From Oscillospiraceae bacterium (lineage in GTDB: Bacteria > Bacillota_A > Clostridia > Oscillospirales > Oscillospiraceae): a DNA stretch of 14,807 nucleotides. Position numbers and translations under genes: made by a program. The stretch is from positions 1 through 14,807 of the forward strand of contig JAGAFT010000212.1 of assembly GCA_017627975.1 (NCBI GenBank), given 5' to 3'. Below the pieces are notes generated by a model that saw only the letters and a program-made list of their open reading frames with translations, was not told where the DNA came from and ran no database searches. Positions 7,179-14,710 of the stretch are shown in pieces (positions within the stretch are counted from its first letter, which is position 1; the number at the start of each line of letters is the position of its first letter).

Positions 7179-8274
7179 TCAGAGGCACCTCCTCGGCAGG
7201 CAGACTGAAAGTGAAGACCGCCCCGTGCGGGATATTGTCGGAGACCGAGATCTCCCCGCCGTGAGCTTTGACGATCGTTTTGCAGAGCGCAAGTCCGAAA
7301 CCAAGGCTTCGCCGTCCGTCCGAGACGCTCTGATCGCCGGTATAGAACATGTCGAAGATTTTCGGCTTGTCTTCATCCGGAACACCGGGGCCGTTGTCAG
7401 CGACGGTGACATAAGCGGTCTCGCCCCGCTTTTCGGCGCTGATCCGGACCGTAGAGCCCTCCGGCGTGTACTTGATGGCATTGTTCAGAAGGTTAATGAG
7501 CAGCTGCATGATGAGACGCGAGTCCGCGCGGACCAGGATCAGCTCCGCGGGCGCTTCCACGAGAATCTGGTGATCTGCACTGAAGGCGCGCACATGGGAG
7601 GCCGCTTCCTCAAGGATATCCTCCAGGACTTCCGTCGAGAAGCTCAGTCTGGCCTCGCCGTTTTCCAGACGGGTGCTGGCCAGCAGGTTTTCCACCATGT
7701 GGTTGAGCCAGAGCGAGTCCTCATAAATCGTCCGGTAGAGAGACTGCCGGGTGGCCTCGTCAAAACTGTCTCCGTGGGAGAGCAGGTTGCTTGCATTGCC
7801 CGAGATGGAGGTCAGCGGGGTCCGAAGATCGTGTGAAATTGCGCGCAGCAGCGTGGAGCGCAGCCGCTCATTCTCGATCTGGACGGCGGCGGCTTCCCGC
7901 TCCCGGGCGTTTTCCTCCGCCTCCCGGGCGGTGTCCTTCAGGCGCACTGCGAGCGTGCTTGTGATGAAAGAGGTCACGAACAGGGCCAGAAAAACCACCG
8001 GATAGCCGGATTCCAGAACCTTCAGGGAGAAGCGCGGGTCGACAAAGAAATAATTGAACAGCAGAACCGAGACCACGGAGCATACCAGACTGTAGCCGCG
8101 ATGGGAGGTCCCGACCGCGATCATCAGGACGCCCAGAAGATAGGACATCATGATCGTGGAATCGGAAAAACCCAGGCGGTAAAAGAGCGCCCCGAGAAGG
8201 GTCGCGAGCGTGAGAAAGAACAGACTGAGCGCGAGGTCCAGAACGGGAGAGGCTCTTTTGATGAAATGCCGCAT
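7171..8274 (-). CDS. kdpD: Short KdpD-like sensor histidine kinase (DUF4118 membrane domain)
   Basis: The start is placed at 8274 because GGAGGA (8284-8289) lies 9 nt upstream; the longer frame from 8310 has no ribosome site and would begin before the predicted transcript start. The 367-aa product has about four membrane helices (residues 11-110) matching the KdpD DUF4118 region, including LLFNYFFVDPRFSLKV, then a short coiled linker. The kinase core follows: H-box ISHDLRTPL with the phosphorylatable H148, N-box LLINLLNNAIKYTPEG, G1 VADNGPGVPDED, and G2 LGFGLALCKTIVKAHGGEI. It lacks the N-terminal KdpD domain (Walker-type ATP site) and the Usp-like domain found in the about 890-aa enterobacterial KdpD, and no such domains are encoded upstream. 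K+ or turgor sensing is inferred from family and from the kup gene downstream. Confidence 0.88.
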   Translation of the reverse strand: MRHFIKRASPVLDLALSLFFLTLATLLGALFYRLGFSDSTIMMSYLLGVLMIAVGTSHRGYSLVCSVVSVLLFNYFFVDPRFSLKVLESGYPVVFLALFVTSFITSTLAVRLKDTAREAEENAREREAAAVQIENERLRSTLLRAISHDLRTPLTSISGNASNLLSHGDSFDEATRQSLYRTIYEDSLWLNHMVENLLASTRLENGEARLSFSTEVLEDILEEAASHVRAFSADHQILVEAPAELILVRADSRLIMQLLINLLNNAIKYTPEGSTVRISAEKRGETAYVTVADNGPGVPDEDKPKIFDMFYTGDQSVSDGRRSLGFGLALCKTIVKAHGGEISVSDNIPHGAVFTFSLPAEEVPLNG

Positions 8275-8309
8275 GATGCAAATTCCTCCGGCTTTCGTGT
8301 GATACTTCA

Positions 8310-8338
8310 CTTATACCAGAGCGTTAAGAAACTGTAAA
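8310..8338 (-). promoter_or_regulatory. Predicted sigma-70-type promoter of the kdpD-kdpE-kup operon
   Basis: On the - strand: -35 TTTACA (8338-8333), 17-nt spacer, -10 TATAAG (8315-8310). Transcription would start near 8303, giving a leader of about 29 nt that contains the GGAGGA ribosome site of the kinase gene. It is the only gene-proximal promoter seen for this operon. Confidence 0.7.
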
Positions 8339-8365
8339 GATTTTTCTGTGCCCAGTATCGCATAA

Positions 8366-8409
8366 ATCGGATTAAAACAGGATTAAGACTTTTGAAAGAA
8401 CATTAAGAT
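8366..8409 (-). promoter_or_regulatory. Direct repeats upstream of the kdpD promoter, candidate KdpE-type binding sites
   Basis: On the - strand the region reads TTAATCCTGTTTTAATCC, two TTAATCC units exactly 11 bp apart (+ strand GGATTA at 8369-8374 and 8380-8385). A third CTTAAT element lies about 20 bp further upstream (8401-8407). Tandem half-sites one helical turn apart are typical of OmpR/PhoB-family regulators. The position about 30-70 bp above the -35 suits activation by the KdpE-like regulator encoded in the same operon. Confidence 0.5.
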
Positions 8410-8436
8410 TGTATAAAGATCGGAGGCAAAACAAAA

Positions 8437-8473
8437 ACACCGTGCGGCCGTCCGGAAGGAGGCAGCACGGTGT
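8437..8473 (-). terminator. Intrinsic terminator after tex
   Basis: ACACCGTGC (8437-8445) pairs with GCACGGTGT (8465-8473), and an inner TCC/GGA stem with a GGAA loop plus GCC/GGC pairs extends the hairpin. On the - strand it is followed by TTTTTGTTTTG. It lies 51 nt beyond the tex stop and insulates tex from the kdpD promoter downstream. Confidence 0.88.
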
Positions 8474-8524
8474 CGAAGGATCGAAACCGTATAAGATTCG
8501 TATAAAATTCTGACGCGGCGGGGA

Positions 8525-10699
8525 TCAGGCTTTGGCTGCTTTGGCCTGCTTGATGGACAGGCCGATCCGCTTTTTCTTTTCATCGACGTTCAGGACGAGA
8601 ACCTCCACCACGTCGCCGACCGAGAGAACCTCGGAGGGATGACGGATGAAGCGGTCGGAAATCTCCGAGACATGCACAAGACCGTCCTGGTGCACGCCGA
8701 TGTCGACGAAGGCGCCGAAGTCGATGACGTTGCGGACGGTGCCGGAGAGCTTCATGCCCGGCTTGAGGTCCGAGATCTCCATGACGTCGGTGCGGAGGAT
8801 CGGTTTGGGGAGCTCGTCACGGACATCGCGCCCGGGCTTCATGAGCTCCTGCATCACGTCCATCAGGGTAGGTACGCCGATGCCGATCTCTTCGGCGGCT
8901 CTGGCGGTGCCGTAGTCCTTGACCCGGCCGGGGAGATCGGAGAGTTTCCCAGCGCGAAGATCGGCGTCGCTGTGGCCGGTCAGCGTGAGCAGGGCTGACG
9001 CGGCGGCATAGGACTCGGGGTGCACGGCGGTGTTGTCGAGAATGTTCTTGCTCTCGGGGACACGAAGGAAGCCGGCACACTGCTGGAAGGCCTTCGGCCC
9101 GAGCTTCGGAACCTTCTGAAGCTGCTTGCGGTCCCGGAAGGGGCCGTTTTCTTCCCGAAAGGCGACGATGTTTTTGGCCGTGGTCGCGGTGAGGCCGGAG
9201 ACGCGGCGCAGCAGGGAAGGCGAGGCGGTGTTGACGTCCACGCCGACGGCGTTGACGCAGTCTTCCACCACCGCGTCCAGAGCGGACTCCAGCTGCTTTT
9301 CGGGCATATCGTGCTGGTACTGGCCGACGCCGATGGCCTTCGGTTCAATCTTGACCAGCTCGGCCAGGGGGTCCTGGAGCCGGCGGGCAATCGAGACCGC
9401 GGAGCGCAGGTTCACGTCAAACTGGGGGAATTCCTCCGCGCCGAGGGGGCTTGCGGAGTACACCGAGGCGCCGGCCTCGGAGACGATCATGTAGCTGAGG
9501 TTGGCGCCGCGCTCGTTCTCCTGGCGGATGAGCTCGATGGCCATCTGCTCGGTCTCGCGGCTGGCGGTGCCGTTGCCGATGGCGATGTGCTCCACGCCGT
9601 ATTTGCGGACCAGGGAGGCCAGCTTCTGGATGGCCTCGTTCTTCTGCCGCTCGCCGTAGGTGGGATAGACGACGGCGGTGTCCAGAACCCGGCCGGTGCC
9701 GTCGACCACGGCGACCTTGCAGCCCATGCGATACCCGGGGTCGAGGCCCATGGTGACCTTGCCCTTGACGGGCGGCTGCATCAGGAGGGGACGAAGGTTC
9801 AGCGCAAACTGGCCGATGGCGCCTTCACAGGCCGTCGCCGTGAGCTCGGAGCGGATCTCGCGCTCGAGAGACGGGAAGAGCAGGCGGTCATAGGCGTCAA
9901 GCGCCGCAGCGCGGATAAACTCCATCGCCCTGGTTCCGGGCATGACCACGGCGCGGTAGACCGTGCGCATGGCGGTGTCGTGGTCCAGCTCGACCGAAAC
10001 CCGCAGCATCTTTTCCTTCTCCCCGCGATTGATGGCAAGAATCTGGTGCCCCTGCAGGCGGGAGAGATTCTGGGTAAAGTCATAATAGAGCTGATAGACC
10101 GAATCCTCCTCGGTGGCGGCCTCGGAACGGAGCTGGCCGATCCGGCCCAGCAGCTCCTTCAGGGCCTTGCGGAGTTCGGCGCTGTCGCTGATCTGTTCGG
10201 AAATGATGTCGGAAGCGCCGGCAAGGGCATCTTCCACGGTTTCCACACCTTTTTCCGGATCAACATAGGCCGCCGCGACCTCCTCCGGCACCGGGCAGTC
10301 GCGGTCCTGGCGGAAGAGAAGCTCCGCCAGAGGCTCAAGTCCCTTCTCCTTTGCAATGGTGGCGCGGGTACGGCGTTTCTGCTTATACGGGCGATAGAGG
10401 TCTTCAAGCTCGGCAAGGGTCCTGGCCTGCCCGATGGCGGCGGAGAGCTCCTCCGTGAGCTTGCCCTGCTCCTCAATGGAGGCGAGGACGGTCTCGCGGC
10501 GTTCCTGGAGGTTACGCAGGTACTGCAGCCTCGTCTCCAGCGTGCGCAGGACGGTGTCGTCCATCGCCCCGTGCAGCTCCTTGCGGTAGCGGGCGATGAA
10601 GGGAACGGTGTTGCCCTCGTCGAGAAGCCGGACGACGTTTTCGACGTATTCGGCCTTTTGCCCGAGCTCTTCGGACAGAATTGAGATAAGTTGATCCAT
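8525..10699 (-). CDS. tex: Tex-family S1 RNA-binding transcription accessory protein
   Basis: Tex proteins bind nucleic acid through an S1 domain and are linked to transcript or RNA-polymerase processing; the family is highly conserved. The 724-aa product has the full Tex layout. There is a helical N-terminal part with VPFIARYRKE and LEDLYRPYKQKRRTRA, a YqgF/RuvX-like nuclease fold with GLDPGYRMGCKVAVVD (Asp near residue 320), a tandem helix-hairpin-helix region with VDVNTAS and KVPKLGPKAFQQCAGFLR, and a C-terminal S1 domain (about the last 75 residues) with GTVRNVIDFGAFVDIGVHQD and GLVHVSEI. The start at 10699 is chosen over the ATG at 10714 because GAAAGG (10707-10712) lies 7 nt before it, while the upstream ATG sits in the T tract of the preceding terminator. 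The gene has its own terminator downstream. No clear promoter is seen in 10744-10831. Confidence 0.95.
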   Translation of the reverse strand: MDQLISILSEELGQKAEYVENVVRLLDEGNTVPFIARYRKELHGAMDDTVLRTLETRLQYLRNLQERRETVLASIEEQGKLTEELSAAIGQARTLAELEDLYRPYKQKRRTRATIAKEKGLEPLAELLFRQDRDCPVPEEVAAAYVDPEKGVETVEDALAGASDIISEQISDSAELRKALKELLGRIGQLRSEAATEEDSVYQLYYDFTQNLSRLQGHQILAINRGEKEKMLRVSVELDHDTAMRTVYRAVVMPGTRAMEFIRAAALDAYDRLLFPSLEREIRSELTATACEGAIGQFALNLRPLLMQPPVKGKVTMGLDPGYRMGCKVAVVDGTGRVLDTAVVYPTYGERQKNEAIQKLASLVRKYGVEHIAIGNGTASRETEQMAIELIRQENERGANLSYMIVSEAGASVYSASPLGAEEFPQFDVNLRSAVSIARRLQDPLAELVKIEPKAIGVGQYQHDMPEKQLESALDAVVEDCVNAVGVDVNTASPSLLRRVSGLTATTAKNIVAFREENGPFRDRKQLQKVPKLGPKAFQQCAGFLRVPESKNILDNTAVHPESYAAASALLTLTGHSDADLRAGKLSDLPGRVKDYGTARAAEEIGIGVPTLMDVMQELMKPGRDVRDELPKPILRTDVMEISDLKPGMKLSGTVRNVIDFGAFVDIGVHQDGLVHVSEISDRFIRHPSEVLSVGDVVEVLVLNVDEKKKRIGLSIKQAKAAKA

Positions 10700-10723
10700 G
10701 TTGTTTCCTTTCATAAAAAAGGC

Positions 10724-10743
10724 TTCCCGGTCCGAACCGGGAA
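10724..10743 (-). terminator. Intrinsic terminator between the phosphodiesterase gene and tex
   Basis: TTCCCGGT (10724-10731), loop CCGA, ACCGGGAA (10736-10743). On the - strand it is followed by AGCCTTTTTTATG, a good T tract. The hairpin ends only about 11 nt before the tex ribosome site, so readthrough at this terminator may set part of tex expression. Confidence 0.85.
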
Positions 10744-10831
10744 ACCGCGTGCGTTATGATCGCGGGAGTGTGTGCTGCGGGAAGGGAATCCGTATCCGGA
10801 GAGAGGGGGAAAATAAAGACCGGATGGGACC

Positions 10832-11320
10832 CTACCAGCGGGCCTCGTGGTCCAGGGTCTTCATCTCCACGCCGATGCCGCCGTTGTCATAGACGGTGAG
10901 CAGGGCCCAGGTGAGGCTTCGTCCCTTCCCGGCGGTACCGGGGTTTACGACCTTGACCCCGCCGATGTCCTCGTGAAACGGAACATGCGTATGCCCGAAA
11001 AGGGCGAGCTGACAGCCCTCTTCCTGTGCGGCGTAGACCAGGGAATCGACCCGGCCGTAGTCCACATGGTACAGATGGCCGTGGGTCAGAAAGGCCTTGA
11101 CCGGCCCGAGCGAGACCGTGAGCACATTCGGCGCCAGCGCGGCGAAATCACAGTTGCCCGCGACGCTGTAGAGCGGGATTTCCGGAAAGCGCCGAAGCAG
11201 GACCTCCGTGTCCCGGTCGTGGTCGCCGAGATGAAAAACGGCATCCGGACGGCAGCGGGAGACCGCGTCCGCCATCGGGGCGGTATACCCGTGGGTGTCG
11301 GAGAAAACCGCGATCCTCAT
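10832..11320 (-). CDS. YfcE/MJ0936-type metallophosphodiesterase
   Basis: A 162-aa single-domain calcineurin-like phosphoesterase, the usual size for this family. It shows all metal-binding motifs: SDTHG (D8, H10), LGDHDRD (D33), AGNCD (N56), LTHGH (H80, H82) and FGHTHVP (H110, H112). Family members hydrolyse phosphodiester model substrates and need Mn2+ or similar metals; the physiological substrate is generally unknown. The ATG overlaps the tagO stop as ATGA, so the two are translationally coupled. This is the only gene in the window whose normal end is TAG (complement of 10832-10834). Reading on would add 25 residues to a TAA at 10754-10756, but that stretch uses codons rare here (TTA, ATA, CGA, TCA), has lower third-position GC, and extends past the usual family end. 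TAG thus seems to be a true stop here. Confidence 0.9.
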   Translation of the reverse strand: MRIAVFSDTHGYTAPMADAVSRCRPDAVFHLGDHDRDTEVLLRRFPEIPLYSVAGNCDFAALAPNVLTVSLGPVKAFLTHGHLYHVDYGRVDSLVYAAQEEGCQLALFGHTHVPFHEDIGGVKVVNPGTAGKGRSLTWALLTVYDNGGIGVEMKTLDHEARW

Positions 11321-12492
11321 CCGACACGCTCCTGCTTTTCCCGGGACTCTGTTCCCGTCGAAGGGGCCGCCTGGGCGGCGTTTGACACCGCCGGCGCGAC
11401 TGCGGGACCTTCCCGATGCTCGGGGTGAAGATGCTCCGAATGAACGTGTGCCTTCGAGAAAACGAACAGCCAGACCGTAAGCGAGATCGCGAAGGCGACG
11501 ACAATGCAGACGATGCGGATCCCGGTCCCGGGGCCGGCCACGAGCACGGCGACCAGGCCCAGCACCGCCGAGATGGCGTAGAGCACCGCGACGGCCTGCT
11601 TCTGGCTCATCCCCATGTCGATCAGCTTGTGGTGAATGTGGCCGCGGTCGGCGTGGAAGGGACTCTGCCCGTGCAGGATCCGGCGGAAGAAGGCAAAGAT
11701 GGTATCACCCAGCGGCACTGCCAGCGAGAGCAGCGGGATCAGGAAGGTGATGATCGCGTGAAACTTGAACAGACCGATGATGGAGACACAGGAGAGCACA
11801 TAGCCGAGAAACTGCGAGCCCACGTCGCCCATAAAGATCTTGGCGGGATTGATGTTGTAGGGCATGAAGCCGAAGCAGGCGCCCGCAAGACATGCCAGGA
11901 TCAGGGGGATGCCGCCGATGCCCGCGGGGAGAATCATCGACACGATCATCATCGAGATGGAGCTGATGGCGGAAATGCCGACGGCAAGGCCGTCCAGGCC
12001 GTCGATGAGGTTGACCGCGTTGGTGCAGGCGATGATCCACATGATGGTGAACGGAATGGACAGCCAGCCCAGCGGGATGGTGGCTTCGCCGTCGAGAAAG
12101 CCGGGGTTTGAGATGACGTCGAAGACAATGCCGCAGCGGATCGCCACCAGGGCGGCGAGGAACTGCCCGCCCAGCTTGATCCAGGGGTTCAGACAGAGAA
12201 TATCGTCCAGCGCTCCCATGACCGCGATAATCACCGCGCCCAGAAGCAGACCCATCACCTGCATGGACATGTTGACAAAGAGCAGGACCGACAGCACAAA
12301 GCCGGTGAAAATGGCGAGCCCGCCCATACGCGGAATCGGATGGTCGTGGACCCGCCGCGCGTCCTTGGGAACATCGATCGCGCCGACGTTCTCGGCAAAG
12401 CGCTTGACAGGCGGCGTCATGAGGTAGGAGACCAGAAGCGCGACCGCGGGACCCGCAAATATTTTCCAGATCGGAAAATCAAAAGCTTGCAT
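11317..12492 (-). CDS. tagO: TagO/WecA-type undecaprenyl-phosphate sugar-1-phosphate transferase
   Basis: This membrane enzyme moves GlcNAc-1-phosphate (or a related sugar) from UDP-sugar to undecaprenyl phosphate, the first step of wall teichoic acid or other envelope glycopolymers. The 391-aa protein has about eleven membrane helices and the family motifs: RMGG (55-58), the Asp pair DD (96-97), NLIDGLDG (161-168), MGDVGS (221-226) and the cytoplasmic His motif HADRGHIHHKL (280-290). MraY is less likely because the HADRGHIHH loop is characteristic of the TagO/WecA branch. The start has GGAG 8 nt upstream. An unusual C-terminal tail (about 347-391) holds five His within 11 residues, then an Ala/Pro/Glu-rich, probably disordered end. 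The gene follows trpS by 57 nt and overlaps the phosphodiesterase gene. No other glycopolymer genes are in the window. Confidence 0.92.
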   Translation of the reverse strand: MQAFDFPIWKIFAGPAVALLVSYLMTPPVKRFAENVGAIDVPKDARRVHDHPIPRMGGLAIFTGFVLSVLLFVNMSMQVMGLLLGAVIIAVMGALDDILCLNPWIKLGGQFLAALVAIRCGIVFDVISNPGFLDGEATIPLGWLSIPFTIMWIIACTNAVNLIDGLDGLAVGISAISSISMMIVSMILPAGIGGIPLILACLAGACFGFMPYNINPAKIFMGDVGSQFLGYVLSCVSIIGLFKFHAIITFLIPLLSLAVPLGDTIFAFFRRILHGQSPFHADRGHIHHKLIDMGMSQKQAVAVLYAISAVLGLVAVLVAGPGTGIRIVCIVVAFAISLTVWLFVFSKAHVHSEHLHPEHREGPAVAPAVSNAAQAAPSTGTESREKQERVG

Positions 12493-12517
12493 AATGAATG
12501 CTCCAGTTGATGAAATC

Positions 12518-12532
12518 GCCCGGAAACCGGGC
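12518..12532 (-). terminator. Small hairpin between trpS and tagO
   Basis: GCCCGG (12518-12523), loop AAA, CCGGGC (12527-12532), just after the trpS stop. On the - strand only GATTTCATC follows, so it is a weak candidate. It may attenuate readthrough from trpS into tagO or merely be a stable RNA end. Confidence 0.3.
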
Positions 12533-12549
12533 CGGATAATAGCCGGGGA

Positions 12550-13566
12550 TCAGAAGGGCTTCTCCACGAAGCCGACGCGCTTGTAGACCTTGCGCAGGGT
12601 CCGGCGGGCCACCGCGGAGGCGCGCTGTGCGCCCTCGGTGTAGACCGAGCGGAGATAGTCCTTCTCGGCAATCATGCGTGCGCTCTCCTCGCGGATGGGG
12701 CGAAGCATTTCGATGACGGCGTCGCCGACGGCGGGCTTAAAGACGCCGTAGCCCTTTCCTTCAAAGTCATGCTCGATCTGCTCAAAGCTCAGGCCCGTGA
12801 CCGAGGAATAAATGCTCATGAGGTTTGAGACGCCCGGCTTCTGCTCCGGGTCATAGCGGACGCAGTGCTCGGTGTCCGAGTCGGTGATGGCGCGCTTGAA
12901 CTTGCGGGCGATCTCCTCGGGCGGGTCCATGATGAACACGCAGCCGGCCGGGTCGGACTTGGACATCTTCGAGGTCGGCATGGAAAGGCTCATGATCCGC
13001 GCGCCCACCTTTGGAATATACGGCTCGGGGACCGTAAAGGTCGGGCCGTAGATGTTGTTGAAGCGTGTGGCGATGTCCCGGGTGAGTTCACAGTGCTGCT
13101 TCTGATCCTGACCGACGGGGACAAAGTCCGCCTGATAAAGGAGAATGTCGGCGGCCATGAGCGAGGGATAGGTGAAGAGCCCGCCGTTGATGTTCTCGGC
13201 GTTCTTCGCGCTCTTGTCCTTGAACTGGGTCATGCGGCTGAGTTCGCCGAACATGGTGTAGCAGTTGAGAATCCAGCCGAGTTCCGCATGCTCGTGCACA
13301 TGGCTCTGGATAAAGAGGGTGTTCTTCTCCGGATCCAGGCCGCAGGCGATGTACTGCGCCAGCTGGGACACGGAACGCCGCCGGAGGTCGGCGGGCGTCT
13401 GCCGGACCGTAATGCTGTGCAGGTCGGCCATGAAATAGTAGCAGTCAAATTCCTCGGCGAGGGCAGCCCAGTTCTTCACCGCGCCCAGGTAGTTGCCCAG
13501 ATGCAGGTCGCCGGAAGGCTGAATGCCGGACAGCATTACTTTTTTTCTTTCTGTCTGCTGATCCAT
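12550..13566 (-). CDS. trpS: Tryptophanyl-tRNA synthetase
   Basis: A cytoplasmic class I aminoacyl-tRNA synthetase that charges tRNA-Trp. The 338-aa length is typical for bacterial TrpS. The nucleotide-binding signature is PSGDLHLGN (residues 17-25, the family's variant of HIGH), and the KMSKS loop is at residues 200-204, followed by DP. Other conserved blocks are DLHSITV, SHVHEHAELGWIL, FKDKSAKNAENINGGLFTYP and LLYQADFVPVGQDQKQHCEL. The start at 13566 is chosen over the longer frame (13638) because GGAG (13576-13579) lies 9 nt upstream and family members begin close to MLSGIQPSG; the extra upstream codons also lie in the predicted leader. The predicted leader is only about 70 nt, too short for a T-box. 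The gene is divergent from gltX. Confidence 0.96.
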   Translation of the reverse strand: MDQQTERKKVMLSGIQPSGDLHLGNYLGAVKNWAALAEEFDCYYFMADLHSITVRQTPADLRRRSVSQLAQYIACGLDPEKNTLFIQSHVHEHAELGWILNCYTMFGELSRMTQFKDKSAKNAENINGGLFTYPSLMAADILLYQADFVPVGQDQKQHCELTRDIATRFNNIYGPTFTVPEPYIPKVGARIMSLSMPTSKMSKSDPAGCVFIMDPPEEIARKFKRAITDSDTEHCVRYDPEQKPGVSNLMSIYSSVTGLSFEQIEHDFEGKGYGVFKPAVGDAVIEMLRPIREESARMIAEKDYLRSVYTEGAQRASAVARRTLRKVYKRVGFVEKPF

Positions 13567-13645
13567 CTGATCGATCTCCGTTTCAAAAACTTGTAGTAGA
13601 GTGTTAGAAAAGAATGCCCGAGATCCGTTGCCGGACAATCAATTC

Positions 13646-13674
13646 ATTGTAACAGAATAAGTTGTGCTTGACAA
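13646..13674 (-). promoter_or_regulatory. Predicted promoter of trpS
   Basis: On the - strand: -35 TTGTCA (13674-13669), 17-nt spacer, extended -10 TGTTACAAT with hexamer TACAAT (13651-13646). Transcription would begin near 13639. Its -35 overlaps five of the six bases of the -35 of the opposite gltX promoter. Confidence 0.75.
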
Positions 13675-13696
13675 CAGGAAAAATGTAAAATATGAT
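13668..13696 (+). promoter_or_regulatory. Predicted promoter of gltX
   Basis: Consensus -35 TTGACA (13668-13673), 17-nt spacer, -10 TATGAT (13691-13696). Transcription would begin near 13703, giving a leader of about 84 nt. That leader contains two small GC-rich hairpins (TCCGCC/GGCGGA and GGCCCT/AGGGCC) but no T-box motif. Confidence 0.8.
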
Positions 13697-13786
13697 AAAG
13701 AAACTCAGATCCGCCGGGGGCGGAAAAGTTCGGCTGCGGCCCTGCGGAAAGGGCCGGAAGCCTGGAAACGACAGGAGGAAGAAGCT

Positions 13787-14710
13787 ATGCCTGAGAAGCT
13801 TGATCTCAGCTGGTTTGAAGAGATGGAGGCGCGCATCCCAAAGGGAAAGGTGCGCACAAGATTTGCCCCGTCGCCGACGGGATACATGCATGTCGGAAAC
13901 CTGCGCACGGCGCTGTATACCTGGCTGATTGCGCGCCATGCCGGCGGGACCTTTATTCTTCGCATTGAGGACACGGACCAGGGCCGCCTTGTAGAGGGCG
14001 CGGTGGATGTGATCTATAAGACGATGAAGGAGTGCCACCTGGACCATGACGAGGGTCCGGATGTCGGCGGCCCCGTGGCCCCCTATATCCAGACCGAGCG
14101 CAGGCCGTTTTACGGGAAGTATGCGGAGCTCCTGATCTCCCGCGGCCACGCCTATCGCTGCTTCTGCGAGAAGGCGGAGAGCGAGGAGGACAGCGGGGAC
14201 TTTAACCGCGGCGAGGATCCCTGCCGCAGTCTGGACCCGGCGGAGGCCGACCGCCGCGCCGCGGCCGGCGAGCCCTATGTGGTGCGCCAGCGCATCCCGC
14301 ACGAGGGAGAGACCGTCTTCCATGACGAGATTTTCGGCGACATCCGGGTGGAGAACAGCACCTTGGACGATCAGGTCCTGATGAAGCGGGACGGCCTGCC
14401 GACCTATAACTTCGCAAACGTCATCGACGACCACCTCATGGGCATCACCCATGTCGTCCGCGGCAGCGAGTATCTCTCCTCCGCGCCGAAGTACAACCTG
14501 CTCTACGAGGGCTTCGGCTGGGAGATTCCGAAGTATGTCCACTGCTCGCCGGTCATGCGGGATCAGCACAACAAGATGTCCAAGCGCCACGGCGACCCCT
14601 CCTATGAGGACCTGATCGCCCAGGGCTATCTGACCGACGCGGTCATCAACTATGTGGCGCTGCTGGGCTGGAGCCCCGGCGGCGAGCAGGAGATCTTCAG
14701 CCTGGACTAG
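13787..14710 (+). CDS. gltX: Glutamyl-tRNA synthetase, catalytic part, ending at an in-frame TAG
   Basis: GltX charges tRNA-Glu (and in many Gram-positives also tRNA-Gln, later amidated). The ATG at 13787 has AGGAGG (13773-13778) 8 nt upstream and a consensus promoter; longer frames start inside the promoter or leader. Conserved features are the HIGH region [11 protein letters not shown] (28-38), [19 protein letters not shown], a Cys-rich insert (RCFCE...DPC) in the zinc-site position, [20 protein letters not shown] and VRGSEYLSS, and the KMSKR loop (263-267). At codon 308 the frame meets TAG (14708-14710) in the context EIFSLD-stop-LKKIF, where homologues usually carry Glu or a similar residue. 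Normal GltX sequence continues beyond it. A product ending here would lack the anticodon-binding half and should not work as a synthetase. The gene also runs off the window. Confidence 0.92.
   Translation: MPEKLDLSWFEEMEARIPKGKVRTRFAPSPTGYMHVGNLRTALYTWLIARHAGGTFILRIEDTDQGRLVEGAVDVIYKTMKECHLDHDEGPDVGGPVAPYIQTERRPFYGKYAELLISRGHAYRCFCEKAESEEDSGDFNRGEDPCRSLDPAEADRRAAAGEPYVVRQRIPHEGETVFHDEIFGDIRVENSTLDDQVLMKRDGLPTYNFANVIDDHLMGITHVVRGSEYLSSAPKYNLLYEGFGWEIPKYVHCSPVMRDQHNKMSKRHGDPSYEDLIAQGYLTDAVINYVALLGWSPGGEQEIFSLD

Noticed and set aside
9020..10684. Open frame of 554 codons on the + strand opposite tex
   Set aside because: No domain; composition is that of an antisense shadow of the well conserved tex gene.
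13703..13786. T-box or other riboswitch in the gltX leader, or in the about 70-nt trpS leader
   Set aside because: Both leaders are too short and no AGGGTGG-type T-box sequence is present; only small GC hairpins are seen.
13604..14590. Open frame of 328 codons on the - strand opposite gltX
   Set aside because: Shadow of gltX: it has no domain and runs through the predicted divergent promoters.
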